A DNA stretch of 64,000 nt, taken from assembly GCA_947450115.1 (NCBI GenBank), contig CANFUE010000009.1:1-64000 (forward strand), read 5' to 3'. The DNA is from Acidimicrobiaceae bacterium (lineage in GTDB: Bacteria; Actinomycetota; Acidimicrobiia; Acidimicrobiales; Ilumatobacteraceae). Shown here in pieces: positions 41,288 through 50,719 of the stretch. Every line of letters starts with the position of its first letter. Position 1 is the first letter of the stretch. The position numbers were made by a program, and so were the translations under genes. Below the pieces are notes generated by a model. It saw only the letters and a list, made by a program, of their open reading frames with translations. It searched no databases and was not told where the DNA came from.

Positions 41288-41304
41288 AAAGCCTTATAGG
41301 GCTT
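41286..41304 (-). terminator. Weak terminator at the PhyH 3' end
   Basis: On the minus strand, AAGCC - CTATAA - GGCTT is a 5-bp stem followed by TTT(TT) within the TetR stop region. It overlaps the last codons of phyH and is short, so confidence is low. Confidence 0.35.
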
Positions 41305-42160
41305 GTTGCCAAGGTGGTACTGGGCGCAAGCGTGGGTACCAAGGGCTGCGCAGCGGGTCACCATATTTCAGTTGAAGCGATAGCCCAGGCGTGAGTGGAA
41401 CTGTTGGTTTGCCAGGAGGCCGCGGTGCATAAACGATGTCATCGCCATACATGCGAATGGTGATTGCGCGACGACTGCTGTTGGGGCCGGTGGGGCCACC
41501 GCCGTGGAGCACCGCAGGGTGCGCCAAAATAATGTCACCAGGTGTGATGTCCCACGAGACAATGTCCCATGCACTGCGGTCAGCTTCAATGTTGGGCAGC
41601 GGCGGATACTCGCTTCCAAAATACGGAAGAGTGGGGTCTTCACTCACGCGGCGTGGGTTGAAACCGTCGTATCGCACACCGTGGTGAGTGCCACGCACAT
41701 ATTCCAAACATTCACTCGCAGGCAGCGTGTCGAGACTGATCCATGCAGAAGCGATTTTGCTTCCTTCCATGGGCCAATAGGGAAGATCTTGGTGCCATGG
41801 TGTGCGACCACCATTTGGCCCTTTCACAAACCACTCATCGGAGTACAGCCAAATATCAGATGAGTTGAGCAGCACTGCCATCATGTCGGCAAGAGGTGAG
41901 TCATACATGAATCGCTGCAACTCGGGTGATACTTCGGTGGTACGTACGAGCTCAATGAACTCCTGATCAGTGCCGTCGTAAAACAAGTGCTTCTTCTGTC
42001 CGGAATCTCCCATCACACGGTCAAGACCGAGCTGAAGAAGTAGCAGCCATTCCGGGTGAAGCGCTTGTCGCAAAATAACGATGCCGTCACGTGCATAGGT
42101 GTCACACACGCTTGGGGTGATGAGCGCAACGGCTTCAGCAGTACTTGTCGGAAACTCCAT
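41294..42160 (-). CDS. Phytanoyl-CoA dioxygenase (PhyH) family protein
   Basis: 288 residues, a Fe(II)/2-oxoglutarate dioxygenase fold. The metal facial triad is visible as TPWHQDLPYWP (His and Asp, near residue 122) and ILAHPAVLHGGGPTGP (distal His). SSRRAITIRMYGDD supplies the 2-oxoglutarate Arg. Members hydroxylate alpha carbons of acyl-CoAs or small metabolites; the substrate here is unknown. It is divergent from the SDR at 42218, with a 57-bp gap. Confidence 0.9.
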   Translation of the reverse strand: MEFPTSTAEAVALITPSVCDTYARDGIVILRQALHPEWLLLLQLGLDRVMGDSGQKKHLFYDGTDQEFIELVRTTEVSPELQRFMYDSPLADMMAVLLNSSDIWLYSDEWFVKGPNGGRTPWHQDLPYWPMEGSKIASAWISLDTLPASECLEYVRGTHHGVRYDGFNPRRVSEDPTLPYFGSEYPPLPNIEADRSAWDIVSWDITPGDIILAHPAVLHGGGPTGPNSSRRAITIRMYGDDIVYAPRPPGKPTVPLTPGLSLQLKYGDPLRSPWYPRLRPVPPWQQAL

Positions 42161-42217
42161 AGCACGACACTAGATCACGTGTGAGCACAGAATTACTAGA
42201 CCCTGTACCGTGCGGTT

Positions 42218-43177
42218 ATGGCCTTACCGAAGATCCTTGACGATGCATTAGACACCCTGGTTGTTCCGGGTTTTTCGCGAATTGGTTACCTCGCTCGGGC
42301 CGGACAATTCGACCCACTTAGCCACAATGCGTTGGTTGGGAAGACAATTGTCATTACTGGTCCAACATCGGGGCTGGGAAAAGCTGCAGCACACCAACTA
42401 GCAGCGATGGGTGCAGATCTCATTCTTGTGGGTCGGTCGGCAGAAAAACTTGAAGGTACGAAGAGCGAACTCGTTAAAGGTGTAGAAACTCAGAAGTTTC
42501 ATACTGTGGTTGCCGACATGGGTGATCTTGATGCAGTACGTCAAGCTTCTCAGTCCATTCTTGAATACGCACCATCGCTTCATGCGTTAGTTCACAATGC
42601 AGGCGCACTTTTAAAGAGTCGTCAAGGGTCGCCACAAGGGTATGAAATAACAATCGCCACACATGTTTTAGGGCCACATCAGATGACCACAGATCTACTT
42701 TCGTTGTTGAGGTCGTCTTCAGGGCGAGTGATTACAGTGTCGTCGGGTGGAATGTATGGGGCCACATTGCCAAATATTCTGCGCAATCAGTCTCCAGAGA
42801 TATCGCTTGCGAGTTACGACGGCACGCGCCAGTACGCGATAGCAAAACGTATTCAAGTCACTCTCAATGAGATGTGGGCTGTTCGCGAACCACAAGTTTC
42901 ATTTGCAGCGATGCATCCAGGCTGGGCAGATACGCCAGGAGTGCAAGAGTCACTTCCAGCTTTTCGACGTCTCATGAAGCCGCTCTTGCGCAGTTCTGAA
43001 CAAGGTGCCGACACCATCTGTTGGTTGGCATCGCGTAGTGAGAATACAGATTCGGGCAAGTTCTGGTGTGACCGTGCCGTTCGAACAATCCATCGCTTGT
43101 CTCGCACACGAAAGTCAGACACCCCGGAAGCTCGTACGGCACTGTGGCAGTGGTGCACTGAGCGCATCACACAATAA
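42218..43177 (+). CDS. SDR of the retinol-dehydrogenase / protochlorophyllide-reductase-like group
   Basis: 319 residues. Unlike the other SDRs it has a 42-residue N-terminal extension before the cofactor motif VITGPTSGLGKAAA. LVGRSAEKLEG suggests NADP(H) by its Arg. LVHNAGALL, VITVSSGGMYG (Ser), YAIAKRIQVTL (Tyr/Lys) and MHPGWADTPGV follow. The C-terminal part (WLASRSENTDSGKFWCDRAVRTIHRL) is typical of actinobacterial dehydrogenases in this branch. The substrate is unknown; retinal is possible by family name only. Confidence 0.87.
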   Translation: MALPKILDDALDTLVVPGFSRIGYLARAGQFDPLSHNALVGKTIVITGPTSGLGKAAAHQLAAMGADLILVGRSAEKLEGTKSELVKGVETQKFHTVVADMGDLDAVRQASQSILEYAPSLHALVHNAGALLKSRQGSPQGYEITIATHVLGPHQMTTDLLSLLRSSSGRVITVSSGGMYGATLPNILRNQSPEISLASYDGTRQYAIAKRIQVTLNEMWAVREPQVSFAAMHPGWADTPGVQESLPAFRRLMKPLLRSSEQGADTICWLASRSENTDSGKFWCDRAVRTIHRLSRTRKSDTPEARTALWQWCTERITQ

Positions 43178-43193
43178 ATCGGTTTGTTCTTGC

Positions 43194-43346
43194 TCAGGTA
43201 TGTGAACTACTTGCGCGACACTGATCACTGCAATAGCGAACTTTCTCCCAGTCGCGGGCCCATTTACGGCGCCATTCAAAAAGACGCCCACATATTGCAC
43301 AGATCTTCGGTGGAAACCCGTTCTTGGTCTGTGCGGAACGACTCAT
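43194..43346 (-). CDS. DUF2256 zinc-binding small protein (50 aa)
   Basis: ATG 43346 to TGA 43194. The sequence [20 protein letters not shown], then [25 protein letters not shown], matches the DUF2256 pattern of two Cys pairs (CAIC and CSDQC) around a basic, Trp-rich helix. The fold is presumably a zinc finger; the function is unknown, and homologs often lie beside photolyase/cryptochrome genes, which are not seen here. It converges on the SDR gene with a 16-bp gap. Confidence 0.85.
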   Translation of the reverse strand: MSRSAQTKNGFPPKICAICGRLFEWRRKWARDWEKVRYCSDQCRASSSHT

Positions 43347-43378
43347 TTACTTAGCGTAAGAATTGATGGGTGAAGTCA

Positions 43379-44674
43379 TCACTTCAGTTTGACATTTAGC
43401 TTGTCAGACCAGCGACCGCCAACTTTTTTGACGCCGCGAATCTTGCACGACCACTTGCCTGAAGTGAGATTTTTTACAGTAATGGTTGGTGTTTTTTCTT
43501 TTGCAAATTTTGTCACGATGCCTTGGGTGCACATTGCTTGGTAGTAAGTTGCCCCGCTAACAGATGCGCCTACTACCTTCACACTTGTAGATGATGCACG
43601 TGAAGCGCGTTTTATTGAAGGTGCACGCAAGAGAGAACTGCTCGGTTTGATTTTCAGAGTTGGTGCGGTGGAATATCGCAAGGCCGCTGAATGCACACTT
43701 TGAGATGAAACTGGAGTGCTATACAAACGAATGTCTGGCATTGTGATGAGCAAGCCTGGAATCGGGCTCGTGACGCGCGTGGAGGTTGATGCCACTTTTG
43801 TCGTGACACCTAAATCCGTACGAGTTGTTGAAAGTGAAGTGGCGAGAACGTCTGCAGTAGTGCCGTATGCGAACTGAATAAACGTGTCCGGTAGAAACGC
43901 ACTGTATTTCAAAGTGTTGTCGGTGCCATCAGGCCGTTTTGCTGGCCCAAGAAGATTAACGCTAAAAGTTAGTTCTGTTTGATCAAAGACAAAACCGCTT
44001 GTGACGGATGCATTACTGGAAACCCACATCCCTTTCTTTGAGTCGCGAAGCGTGCCTGGCGACTCATGATTCAGAACACCTTGTGCAAAGGAATGAAAGT
44101 CAGTTGTGCTCGTTGGATTGTTGCAATCATCCTCGCAACCAATTGCCGCGGTATATGAATATGTCCGAATAACACCGGTAGTGATCCAATTTCCGTCAAC
44201 TTGATTGACGTCGATCTGGTTCACATCAGAACTAGCAAACAGGTATGGAGATGGCCTGAACGCACCGGTATTAATGACGAAAGTCGCAGCTGTTCCAACA
44301 GGGATTTCTGGGGCAAGTTCTTGAAAACTTGGTACTCCGCTGGGGCGATTTACTTCGAGTTCGTACACAAGACCTGGTGCCTTGTAGTCCTTGATGTTGT
44401 AAATCCATGCCTTGAATGAGATTTTGAGATTTGAGTTTGGAGTTTCAAACACTCCGTCACCATTGAGATCAACCCCCCACGAGGCAACACAAAACGTTTT
44501 CACGCTTTCGCTACAAGCAGGGAACTGGTCATAATCTTTATATGAAGCCGGGATGCCTTCTGTGGGGTCGGGGTCGGCGGCAGATGCAATCGAATGAGGG
44601 ATGATCGCCGATGCAGCAAGGACGCTGACTACAGCGAATAGGCGGCGAAGACGGTGAGATCGAGATGTAGACAT
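43379..44674 (-). CDS. Exported protein of unknown function (431 aa)
   Basis: From ATG 44674 (MSTSRSHRLRRLFAVVSVLAASAIIPHSIASAA), with a clear signal peptide. The mature part contains FCVASWGVDLNGDGVFETP, a calcium-loop-like DLNGDGV turn, and repeated Thr/Ser-rich strands. It ends with a basic domain with two Cys (TYYQAMCTQGIVTKF, then GKWSCKIRGVKKVGGRWSDKLNVKLK) that resembles the tails of the other exported proteins here. No enzyme motif is seen. TTG 44680 is an alternative start. Confidence 0.75.
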   Translation of the reverse strand: MSTSRSHRLRRLFAVVSVLAASAIIPHSIASAADPDPTEGIPASYKDYDQFPACSESVKTFCVASWGVDLNGDGVFETPNSNLKISFKAWIYNIKDYKAPGLVYELEVNRPSGVPSFQELAPEIPVGTAATFVINTGAFRPSPYLFASSDVNQIDVNQVDGNWITTGVIRTYSYTAAIGCEDDCNNPTSTTDFHSFAQGVLNHESPGTLRDSKKGMWVSSNASVTSGFVFDQTELTFSVNLLGPAKRPDGTDNTLKYSAFLPDTFIQFAYGTTADVLATSLSTTRTDLGVTTKVASTSTRVTSPIPGLLITMPDIRLYSTPVSSQSVHSAALRYSTAPTLKIKPSSSLLRAPSIKRASRASSTSVKVVGASVSGATYYQAMCTQGIVTKFAKEKTPTITVKNLTSGKWSCKIRGVKKVGGRWSDKLNVKLK

Positions 44675-44680
44675 GTTCAA

Positions 44681-44998
44681 AATCTAACATCTGCATTATT
44701 ACGAAGAATGATGCCGCTCATGCTCAATCACCAGTCGCTTGTGTTGTATCGACGCCATAGGCAGTTGGCGCGAACAGCCTCGCCACCCGCGGCCTAGACA
44801 GGCACCCCTCCCTAATTCCGAGAGTCAAAGATCAGTGCTGTGCGCTGACTGGTGCACATTTCAGATAAATCCCACTGAAGCGGCCAAAAATCTGAGACCT
44901 TGGAACAGCAATGGGCGTTTTCGGGTACGGGGGAACTAACATACAAACGGATCTTTTCGGCGTTCCGAGCGGTGTTTGCTCCGAATTCCAATCGTTCT
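44681..44998. other. 318-bp intergenic region before tRNA-Lys, no gene supported
   Basis: Both strands were read. The only longer open frame (plus strand, from 44739) has no ribosome site and a Pro/Arg-rich, non-protein-like sequence. A short imperfect stem around 44845-44865 (TGTGC ... GCACA) is too weak to call an RNA. The region probably holds the promoters of the exported-protein gene and of tRNA-Lys. Confidence 0.6.
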
Positions 44999-45071
<73 letters not shown>

Positions 45072-45082
45072 CTTGTATTTGG

Positions 45083-45676
45083 CTATTTTCGGTGGCCGTA
45101 AGCACTTGTTGGTGCACCCGGGGTGAGCGTTGGTGTCATACCAATTTTTCCTGAAGCAATACCTGCGCGCACGTGTGCAAATGCATCGTTGTATTGCTCC
45201 ACTGTTTCGCACGAGTGCTCGTAAACATTCATGCATTCCAGTGTGGTAACCCATGGCGATGGCGACAAGGAAACACCGGTAATACCAAAGCGTTGCGCAC
45301 GTATGAAACCAGGGCAGGCAAGTACGTCGGGCAAATGTTGTTGGCTGTACCAGCGGTGGTATTCGTCAGCATCGGCTGGGGTGAGCGGTTGGTTGTAAGT
45401 AACGAAAACTCCGCGTGGTGTTGTGGCGGGGTTTGCCTTGCTGGCGAGTTCGGGTTCGATGGGGAGATAAAACATTGAGCGGGCATCGGGGTAGTGATGT
45501 TGCTGAGCGATGGCAGGAAGTTCTGATGCACTGCTCACTTCCCAAGACTGCACGAGAAGGTGTGTTTCGGGGAAAGGGTTCCAGCCATCGAATGCCCTGT
45601 ACACGGCAGACTCCGTAGCCATGGGGAGCGGTTGAATAGCGGGGTCTTGGGTGAGAACAAGGAGTACGGCCTTCAT
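45083..45676 (-). CDS. EthD-like dimeric alpha/beta-barrel protein, N-half degenerate
   Basis: 197 residues from ATG 45676, after GATGAAGAG. It is paralogous with 45959-46675: both begin MKAVL(L/V)VLT and share YRAFDGWN/YKAFDGWQ, and both have a second half like ADEYHRWYSQQHLPDVLACPGFIRAQRF. The EthD-like W-Y-x(4)-H-x-P-D motif is present once. In the first half it has been lost, replaced by a short TQDPAIQPLPMATESAVYRAF. Function unknown; such proteins often sit with aromatic or steroid degradation enzymes. Confidence 0.75.
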   Translation of the reverse strand: MKAVLLVLTQDPAIQPLPMATESAVYRAFDGWNPFPETHLLVQSWEVSSASELPAIAQQHHYPDARSMFYLPIEPELASKANPATTPRGVFVTYNQPLTPADADEYHRWYSQQHLPDVLACPGFIRAQRFGITGVSLSPSPWVTTLECMNVYEHSCETVEQYNDAFAHVRAGIASGKIGMTPTLTPGAPTSAYGHRK

Positions 45677-45834
45677 CTCTTCATCATTGCACCCCTGCGT
45701 GGGCAATTGAGAACGAAGCCCGTAGGCTTTTCACGCCGGCTTGTGTGCGTTGTTCCAACCCTTCAACACTCCAAGCCGGTTTTTCATGCCCAGACGGGGC
45801 TTTACGAAGTGGCATAGCGCCAAAGGGAGCTCCA

Positions 45835-45972
45835 ATGAAATGGCATGAACGTGAAGATGCAGAGGCATCGAAAAGGTCATTGAATAAGCAGGAAGCTTTG
45901 CGCGAGAAAATTGCGCAGATGAAAGCCGATGCGGAGAAGAAGAAAAAAGCAGAGCCAACTACTGCTGAGTAA
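45835..45972 (+). CDS. Small charged helical protein (45 aa)
   Basis: ATG 45835 follows GGGAG at five bases. The sequence MKWHEREDAEASKRSLNKQE, then ALREKIAQMKADAEKKKKAEPTTAE, is almost all charged residues and Ala, with heptad-like spacing: a single long helix. The stop overlaps the convergent EthD-like gene by 14 bp. No function can be given. Confidence 0.55.
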   Translation: MKWHEREDAEASKRSLNKQEALREKIAQMKADAEKKKKAEPTTAE

Positions 45973-46675
45973 TTCTTTCGCTGATGCGCGCGTAAGCGGG
46001 TGCAGGGTTATTTGATGTAATGACATCAGACATGTGAATATCGCCAGAATTAATGCCAGCAATGACATGTGCAAATGACGCGTTATAACTGTCGAGGTCG
46101 CTTGCGTTGTGTTCGTAGATTGCAAGGAATTGATGCTCTGTAACCCACGGTTGTTTCACCATGTTGATGTTTGTTGCGGCAAAACGTTGTGCAGCAAGAA
46201 AGCCTGGCAGAGCAAGAATTTCGGGGAGATGTGTTTCTTCGTACCACGTGTGAAAAGCAGCTTCTAGTTCGGGGTCGGTGGGGCTGGAATAGGCCATGAA
46301 TACCGAGTTAGGCACACGGAGTTGGGTATTTGGGCCAACGTGACGTGGGGCTTCTTCAACGTAGTAGAGCGCGCGCATGGTGGCACGGTCCATCACATTG
46401 TCGGGCGAGCGGCGCATTTCATCGTCGGCAATACGGCGCATGTGCTCATCGGAAATTTCTTGTAAATGCTCAAGGTTGCGCACATCAAGTTCATACAACG
46501 TGAGATATTTCTGGTCGAATACTTGCCAACCATCGAATGCTTTGTAGCGCGTGGCCGAAACATAGCCAGGCACAGCAAGAACATCGGGCACATGAATATT
46601 CGTGTACCAGTCGTTGTAAGCAACTTCTGCCTCTGTACTCGCAGGGTTCGTTAGTACAACGAGAACGGCTTTCAT
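45959..46675 (-). CDS. Tandem EthD-like dimeric alpha/beta-barrel protein
   Basis: 238 residues with two copies of one ferredoxin-like domain. The first half has AYNDWYTNIHVPDVLAVPGYVSATRY, and the second has AFHTWYEETHLPEILALPGFLAAQRF, with the conserved W-Y, H and P-(D/E) residues in each. An intramolecular dimer is likely. The ATG overlaps the stop of the CMD gene at 46672 (ATGA), making it the third gene of a tightly coupled operon. Substrate unknown. Confidence 0.82.
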   Translation of the reverse strand: MKAVLVVLTNPASTEAEVAYNDWYTNIHVPDVLAVPGYVSATRYKAFDGWQVFDQKYLTLYELDVRNLEHLQEISDEHMRRIADDEMRRSPDNVMDRATMRALYYVEEAPRHVGPNTQLRVPNSVFMAYSSPTDPELEAAFHTWYEETHLPEILALPGFLAAQRFAATNINMVKQPWVTEHQFLAIYEHNASDLDSYNASFAHVIAGINSGDIHMSDVITSNNPAPAYARISERITQQ

Positions 46676-47178
46676 GTTGGTTTAACCCAGTTTCCTTGTG
46701 CATCGAAGATGAGTGGTGTGAGTTCGCCCTCTTGTACCTCTAGGTCGGTACCTAGAGAGACGGGAACTTTTTGGTAGTTCCATTTCATCACATCGACGGT
46801 GAGTTCAATAATTTGGTCGCGCGTGAAATGTAGAAGCAGGTCTGCTTTTTGTTGTGGGGTAATGCCGCCAGGCTGGGTCATGAGGGCATCGGCGTAGCGT
46901 AAAGCAGCTTTGTGTCGTTCTGAGAGGCTGCTTGTTTCATAATGATCTACTTCTGCAATGGTGGATTCGTTAAGGCCATCTTGTTTGGCAACTGCCAAAC
47001 GAACAGAGAGTCAAGTTTTGCAGTCGTGGTAGCGCGCACAACGCAGCCGTACGAGTTCTGTGGTGATGGGGTCGAGCGCGGTCATGCGCACCACAGCTGC
47101 TTGCCAGTCGCCGAGTGGAGTGCGCAGTGGAACTGCTGCATAAGTTTTTGGAGCGATGCGTGCGTTACGTGTGTTCAT
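46672..47178 (-). CDS. CMD-family protein, candidate selenoprotein with in-frame TGA (Sec56)
   Basis: ATG 47178 to TGA 46674-46672 is 168 residues if the in-frame TGA at 47013-47011 is read through. N part: MNTRNARIAPKTYAAVPLRT ... ELVRLRCARYHDCKT; then TGA; then LSVRLAVAKQDGLNESTIAEV and a normal CMD C half. Homologs have Cys at the TGA position, so the motif becomes C53-K-T-U56 in place of CxxC. A hairpin (46983-47000) starts 10 bases after the TGA. The start overlaps the upstream stop and the true stop overlaps the next start, both as ATGA. A shorter start at 46998 would leave out the active site. Alternatives are a nonsense mutation or a base-calling error. Confidence 0.75.
46983..47000 (-). 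promoter_or_regulatory. SECIS-like hairpin after the in-frame TGA
   Basis: On the minus strand, GTTTGGC - AGTT - GCCAAAC forms a perfect 7-bp stem with a 4-base loop that has G at its second position. The loop begins 18 bases after the TGA. Bacterial SECIS elements are expected 16-37 bases downstream with a G in the first two loop positions, so spacing and loop both fit. The stem is also codons for RLAVAKQ. Confidence 0.65.
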
Positions 47179-47621
47179 TGTTCTTCTCCAAAAAGAGTTT
47201 GCCAGGCAAGTGAAATACGAATGCGTTGTTCAACAACTAAGAGTGCGCTCACAAAGTCGGCAAGTTCTTGTTGACCCAAGAGTTCACCAACGCGGATGGC
47301 GGTGGTTTCTTGCAGGCTTGCAACATCAATGACGAACTCTTCAGTAAAAGCGAGGCAAGCTTTTTCTGACTCTGTAAAAAGCGGCGAGAGTGGCCATTGC
47401 GAAAGTGCGCTGCGCTTTTCTGCAGTAAACGCAGCTTGTGGTGTATTGATAGCCATTTCGGCTTCTGCGCCGAGCATGCTGGCAATACGCAGGCGGCACA
47501 ATTCCAAAATGTGTGGGTCAACGGTGACCCATGCGGCCTCATGGGCGGCGGTGAGCTGTTCCAAGACATCGGGGAACTGCGCCAAATGGGCGCTCAACGT
47601 GGCTGATGTGGCGGTAGTCAT
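47175..47621 (-). CDS. CMD-like protein without CxxC (first gene of the operon)
   Basis: 148 residues, all-helical, with DPHILELCRLRIASMLGAEAEM and KACLAFTEEFVIDVASLQETTAIRVGELLGQQELADFVSALLVVEQRIRISLAW, the carboxymuconolactone-decarboxylase core helices. The redox CxxC is missing, so it is probably a non-catalytic or structural partner of the next gene, which it overlaps by ATGA. It is divergent from the enoyl-CoA hydratase gene with a 54-bp gap. Confidence 0.78.
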   Translation of the reverse strand: MTTATSATLSAHLAQFPDVLEQLTAAHEAAWVTVDPHILELCRLRIASMLGAEAEMAINTPQAAFTAEKRSALSQWPLSPLFTESEKACLAFTEEFVIDVASLQETTAIRVGELLGQQELADFVSALLVVEQRIRISLAWQTLFGEEQ

Positions 47622-47675
47622 GCCTTATCAATATATGCCATCTCACTGGCTCTTGTTTCACGGCAGAATAGAGGA

Positions 47676-48461
47676 ATGGCGGAACTGGTATTGATGGAGC
47701 GCACGGGTGATGTGGTGACCCTCACTTTGAACCAGCCAGAAAAACGCAATGCGCTGTCGCTGCCGGTGTTACAGGAACTCACTCGTGCTTTTGTGGCAGT
47801 GGGGAAGAGCGATGCCACTGGGGTCATTCTTGCTGCCAACGGCCCCGTTTTTTCTGCGGGTCATAATTTTGGCGACATGTTTGGCGCCAACTATGCCACT
47901 ACCTACGAAGTGTTCGATACCTGCACCACCATGATGCAGACCATTCAGTCGATTCCGCAGGTGGTGGTCGCGCGCGTGCATGCCTTGGCAACGGCCGCAG
48001 GATGTCAACTTGTTGCTACGTGCGATTTAGCTGTTGCGGCCGATACTTCATCTTTCGCAATTCCCGGTGGGAAGGGTGGCTTGTTTTGCCACACGCCACT
48101 TGTTGCGGTCTCGCGCAATATTGGTCGTAAGCGCGCACTGGAAATGGCACTCACTGGCGATGCCATTGATGCAGCAACTGCATTGCAGTGGGGGTTTGTT
48201 AATGCTGTGGTGCCAGCGAGCGAGCTGGAAGCAGCAACACTCGATTTGTTGCAACGCGCAACTCGAGGTTCTGCACATTCAAAGGGTCTAGGTAAAGCTG
48301 CCTTTTATAAACAAGTACAAATGGGTGAGAGCGATGCATATTCCTACGCGGTAGGAATGATGGCGGCGGCTGCGGTGACCGCCGATGCACAAGAGGGTAT
48401 TGCGGCGTTTTTAGAAAAAAGACATCCTGAGTTTCCCGCACAGGTGAAAGAAAATTCATGA
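47676..48461 (+). CDS. Enoyl-CoA hydratase/isomerase family protein
   Basis: 261 residues of the crotonase fold. [17 protein letters not shown] is the N-terminal CoA-binding part. [11 protein letters not shown] gives the first oxyanion-hole Gly, and [20 protein letters not shown] the second. [35 protein letters not shown] holds the variable catalytic region, which lacks the standard hydratase Glu pair (ECHDC3-like pattern). The reaction is therefore unsure. The stop overlaps the start of copA by 4 bp. Confidence 0.87.
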   Translation: MAELVLMERTGDVVTLTLNQPEKRNALSLPVLQELTRAFVAVGKSDATGVILAANGPVFSAGHNFGDMFGANYATTYEVFDTCTTMMQTIQSIPQVVVARVHALATAAGCQLVATCDLAVAADTSSFAIPGGKGGLFCHTPLVAVSRNIGRKRALEMALTGDAIDAATALQWGFVNAVVPASELEAATLDLLQRATRGSAHSKGLGKAAFYKQVQMGESDAYSYAVGMMAAAAVTADAQEGIAAFLEKRHPEFPAQVKENS

Positions 48462-50719
48462 GCACGCTTGAAGAACTTCCACTCACCATTGAATTTGCTG
48501 TGAGTGGTATGACCTGTGGGGCATGTGCTGCGCGCATTCAAGATCAATTGAACAAAATTGACGGCGTCGATGCTTCGGTGAATTACGCAACGGAAACTGC
48601 AACCGTGCGCACTCGCTTTGGCGTACAAACTGACGATCTCATTCATGCGGTGGAAGAAGCGGGCTATGGGGCAGCACTTCGTGAGGCCGATGCGCCGGTG
48701 GGAGCAACCGAGGAAGAGTTTGCTGAGAGCCTGCTGGTATTGCGCAACCGACTCGTTATTTGTGCATTGCTCACTGCGCCCGTGTTTTTCTTTTCCATGT
48801 TTGAGTCGATGCAGTTTCACAACTGGCAGTGGTGGGCACTTGTCTTTTCCGCTCCTGTCGTTACTTGGGGAGCATGGCCGTTCCATCGCGCCGCAGTAAT
48901 GAACTTGCGACATCGCGCAACCACCATGGACACACTCATTTCCATTGGAGTAGTTGCTGCGGTGGCGTGGTCGTTGTGGGCGTTGATTTGGGGTGATGCG
49001 GCAAGTAGTTACGGCTCAATGTCGGGTATGTCTGGCATGGAAGGTATGAGCCACAGTTCGTACCACGTGTATTTTGAAGTGGCGGCAACCGTGACGGTGT
49101 TCATTCTCACGGGTCGTTATTTAGAAGCGCGAGCAAAACGCAGTGCAGGTAATGCTTTGCGGGCGCTTTTGGCGTTAGGGGCGCACACAGCAGTTGTTTT
49201 GGAAAATGGCATTGAGCGTGAAGTCGATGCCAAGAACTTGCAAGTGAACGATGTCATTGTGGTACGCCCGGGCGAAAAGATAGCAACCGATGGTGTGGTC
49301 ATTGAAGGCGATTCAAGCATCGATATGTCGATGCTCACAGGTGAAAGTGTGCCTGTTGATGTTGTGGTGGGCGATGCTGTTACAGGTGCAACAATCAACC
49401 TGACCGGACGCTTGAAAGTGCGTGTGTCGCGTGTTGGTGCTGATACCACGTTTGCCCATATGGCGAAATTGGTGCGCGAAGCACAGGCCACAAAGGCACC
49501 AGTACAAAAACTTGCCGACAAAGTGAGCAGCATCTTTGTTCCGGTTGTGCTTCTCATTTCTTTGGCCACATTGATTACCTGGTTTGTTATAGATGGCGAT
49601 GCAACGAAAGCATTTACTGCCGCTGTTGCCGTTCTCATTATCGCTTGCCCTTGTGCACTAGGACTTGCTACACCAACTGCACTCATGGTGGGTAGTGGTC
49701 GTGGAGCACAACTTGGCATTGTTATTAAAGGCGTTGATGTGCTGCAAAGTACACGCCGTATTGACACCGTGGTGTTCGACAAAACGGGCACCGTGACCAC
49801 TGGTGTCATGCAGTTACGTAATGTGGTGTGTGCCGAAGGTATTGAGCGCCGTGATGCATTACGCATGATTGGCGCCTTGGAATTGGCAAGCGAACACCCC
49901 ATTGCTCGCGCTATTGCAATTGCTGCGCAAAAAGAATCGGGAATACTTCCCGATGTGCAAGAGTTCGTGTCTTTAGCCGGTATGGGTGCGCGCGGAGTTG
50001 TTGAGGGCGTGAGTGTCATCGTGGGCCACGAGCGCTTGTTGCAAAAAGAACTCATCCTCATTCCTGCTCCATTGCGTACAGCTCTTGCCGACGCACGAGC
50101 AGAGGGAAATACTGCAGTTGTTGCGGCATGGGGCGGTTCTGCCCGTGCTGTATGTGTTGTAGCTGATCAACCGAAGTCAACGAGCAAAGAAGCCATCGCA
50201 ACTTTGCGTGCAATGGGTTTGGCTCCAGTGCTTCTCACTGGCGATAACCAAGCAACGGCAATGGCTATTGCTTTGCAAGTTGGTATTGAAGCCGACGACT
50301 ATCACGTGCGTGGTGGTGTGCTGCCCGACGAGAAAGTTGCGGTCATACGTGAACTTCAAGATCGTGGCTATGCCGTTGCCATGGTGGGCGATGGCGTGAA
50401 CGATGCAGCCGCACTTGCGCAAGCCGATGTAGGCATTGCAATGGGCACGGGTACCGATGTTGCTATGCAGGCAAGTGATCTCACCATTGTGAGCGGTGAC
50501 CTGCGCTTGGTTGCCGACGCCATTGCGCTATCGCGTGCAACGCTGCGCACCATTGGTGCCAACGTTTTTTGGGCCTTTGCATATAACGCTGCAGCAATAC
50601 CACTTGCCGCCAGTGGCAAATTGAACCCCATGTGGGCGGGCTTAGCTATGGCATGTTCAAGTGTTTTTGTGGTGATGAACAGCTTGCGGTTGCGTCGAGT
50701 GAAATTGCGCCACCGCTAA
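48458..50719 (+). CDS. copA: Copper-translocating P1B-type ATPase
   Basis: 753 residues. One N-terminal heavy-metal domain has [10 protein letters not shown] (C20, C23). Eight helices include the metal site [13 protein letters not shown] (CPC). The phosphorylation site is [12 protein letters not shown], with SEHPIARAI (HP motif) and [23 protein letters not shown] Met-rich extracytoplasmic loop, [20 protein letters not shown], follows helix 3, as in Cu+ exporters. C-terminal NxxSxxVVxNSLRLRR agrees. It exports Cu+ at the cost of ATP. The 3' end overlaps the opposite-strand sigma-like gene by 74 bp. Confidence 0.92.
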   Translation: MSTLEELPLTIEFAVSGMTCGACAARIQDQLNKIDGVDASVNYATETATVRTRFGVQTDDLIHAVEEAGYGAALREADAPVGATEEEFAESLLVLRNRLVICALLTAPVFFFSMFESMQFHNWQWWALVFSAPVVTWGAWPFHRAAVMNLRHRATTMDTLISIGVVAAVAWSLWALIWGDAASSYGSMSGMSGMEGMSHSSYHVYFEVAATVTVFILTGRYLEARAKRSAGNALRALLALGAHTAVVLENGIEREVDAKNLQVNDVIVVRPGEKIATDGVVIEGDSSIDMSMLTGESVPVDVVVGDAVTGATINLTGRLKVRVSRVGADTTFAHMAKLVREAQATKAPVQKLADKVSSIFVPVVLLISLATLITWFVIDGDATKAFTAAVAVLIIACPCALGLATPTALMVGSGRGAQLGIVIKGVDVLQSTRRIDTVVFDKTGTVTTGVMQLRNVVCAEGIERRDALRMIGALELASEHPIARAIAIAAQKESGILPDVQEFVSLAGMGARGVVEGVSVIVGHERLLQKELILIPAPLRTALADARAEGNTAVVAAWGGSARAVCVVADQPKSTSKEAIATLRAMGLAPVLLTGDNQATAMAIALQVGIEADDYHVRGGVLPDEKVAVIRELQDRGYAVAMVGDGVNDAAALAQADVGIAMGTGTDVAMQASDLTIVSGDLRLVADAIALSRATLRTIGANVFWAFAYNAAAIPLAASGKLNPMWAGLAMACSSVFVVMNSLRLRRVKLRHR

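Noticed and set aside
44739-44939. 66-codon open frame before tRNA-Lys
   Set aside because: There is no SD and the Pro/Arg-rich composition is not like neighbouring proteins.
46672-46998. Treating the CMD C half as a separate 108-residue gene starting at 46998
   Set aside because: It would lack the active site and start inside the SECIS-like stem; the upstream half is homologous, in frame, and coupled to its neighbour.
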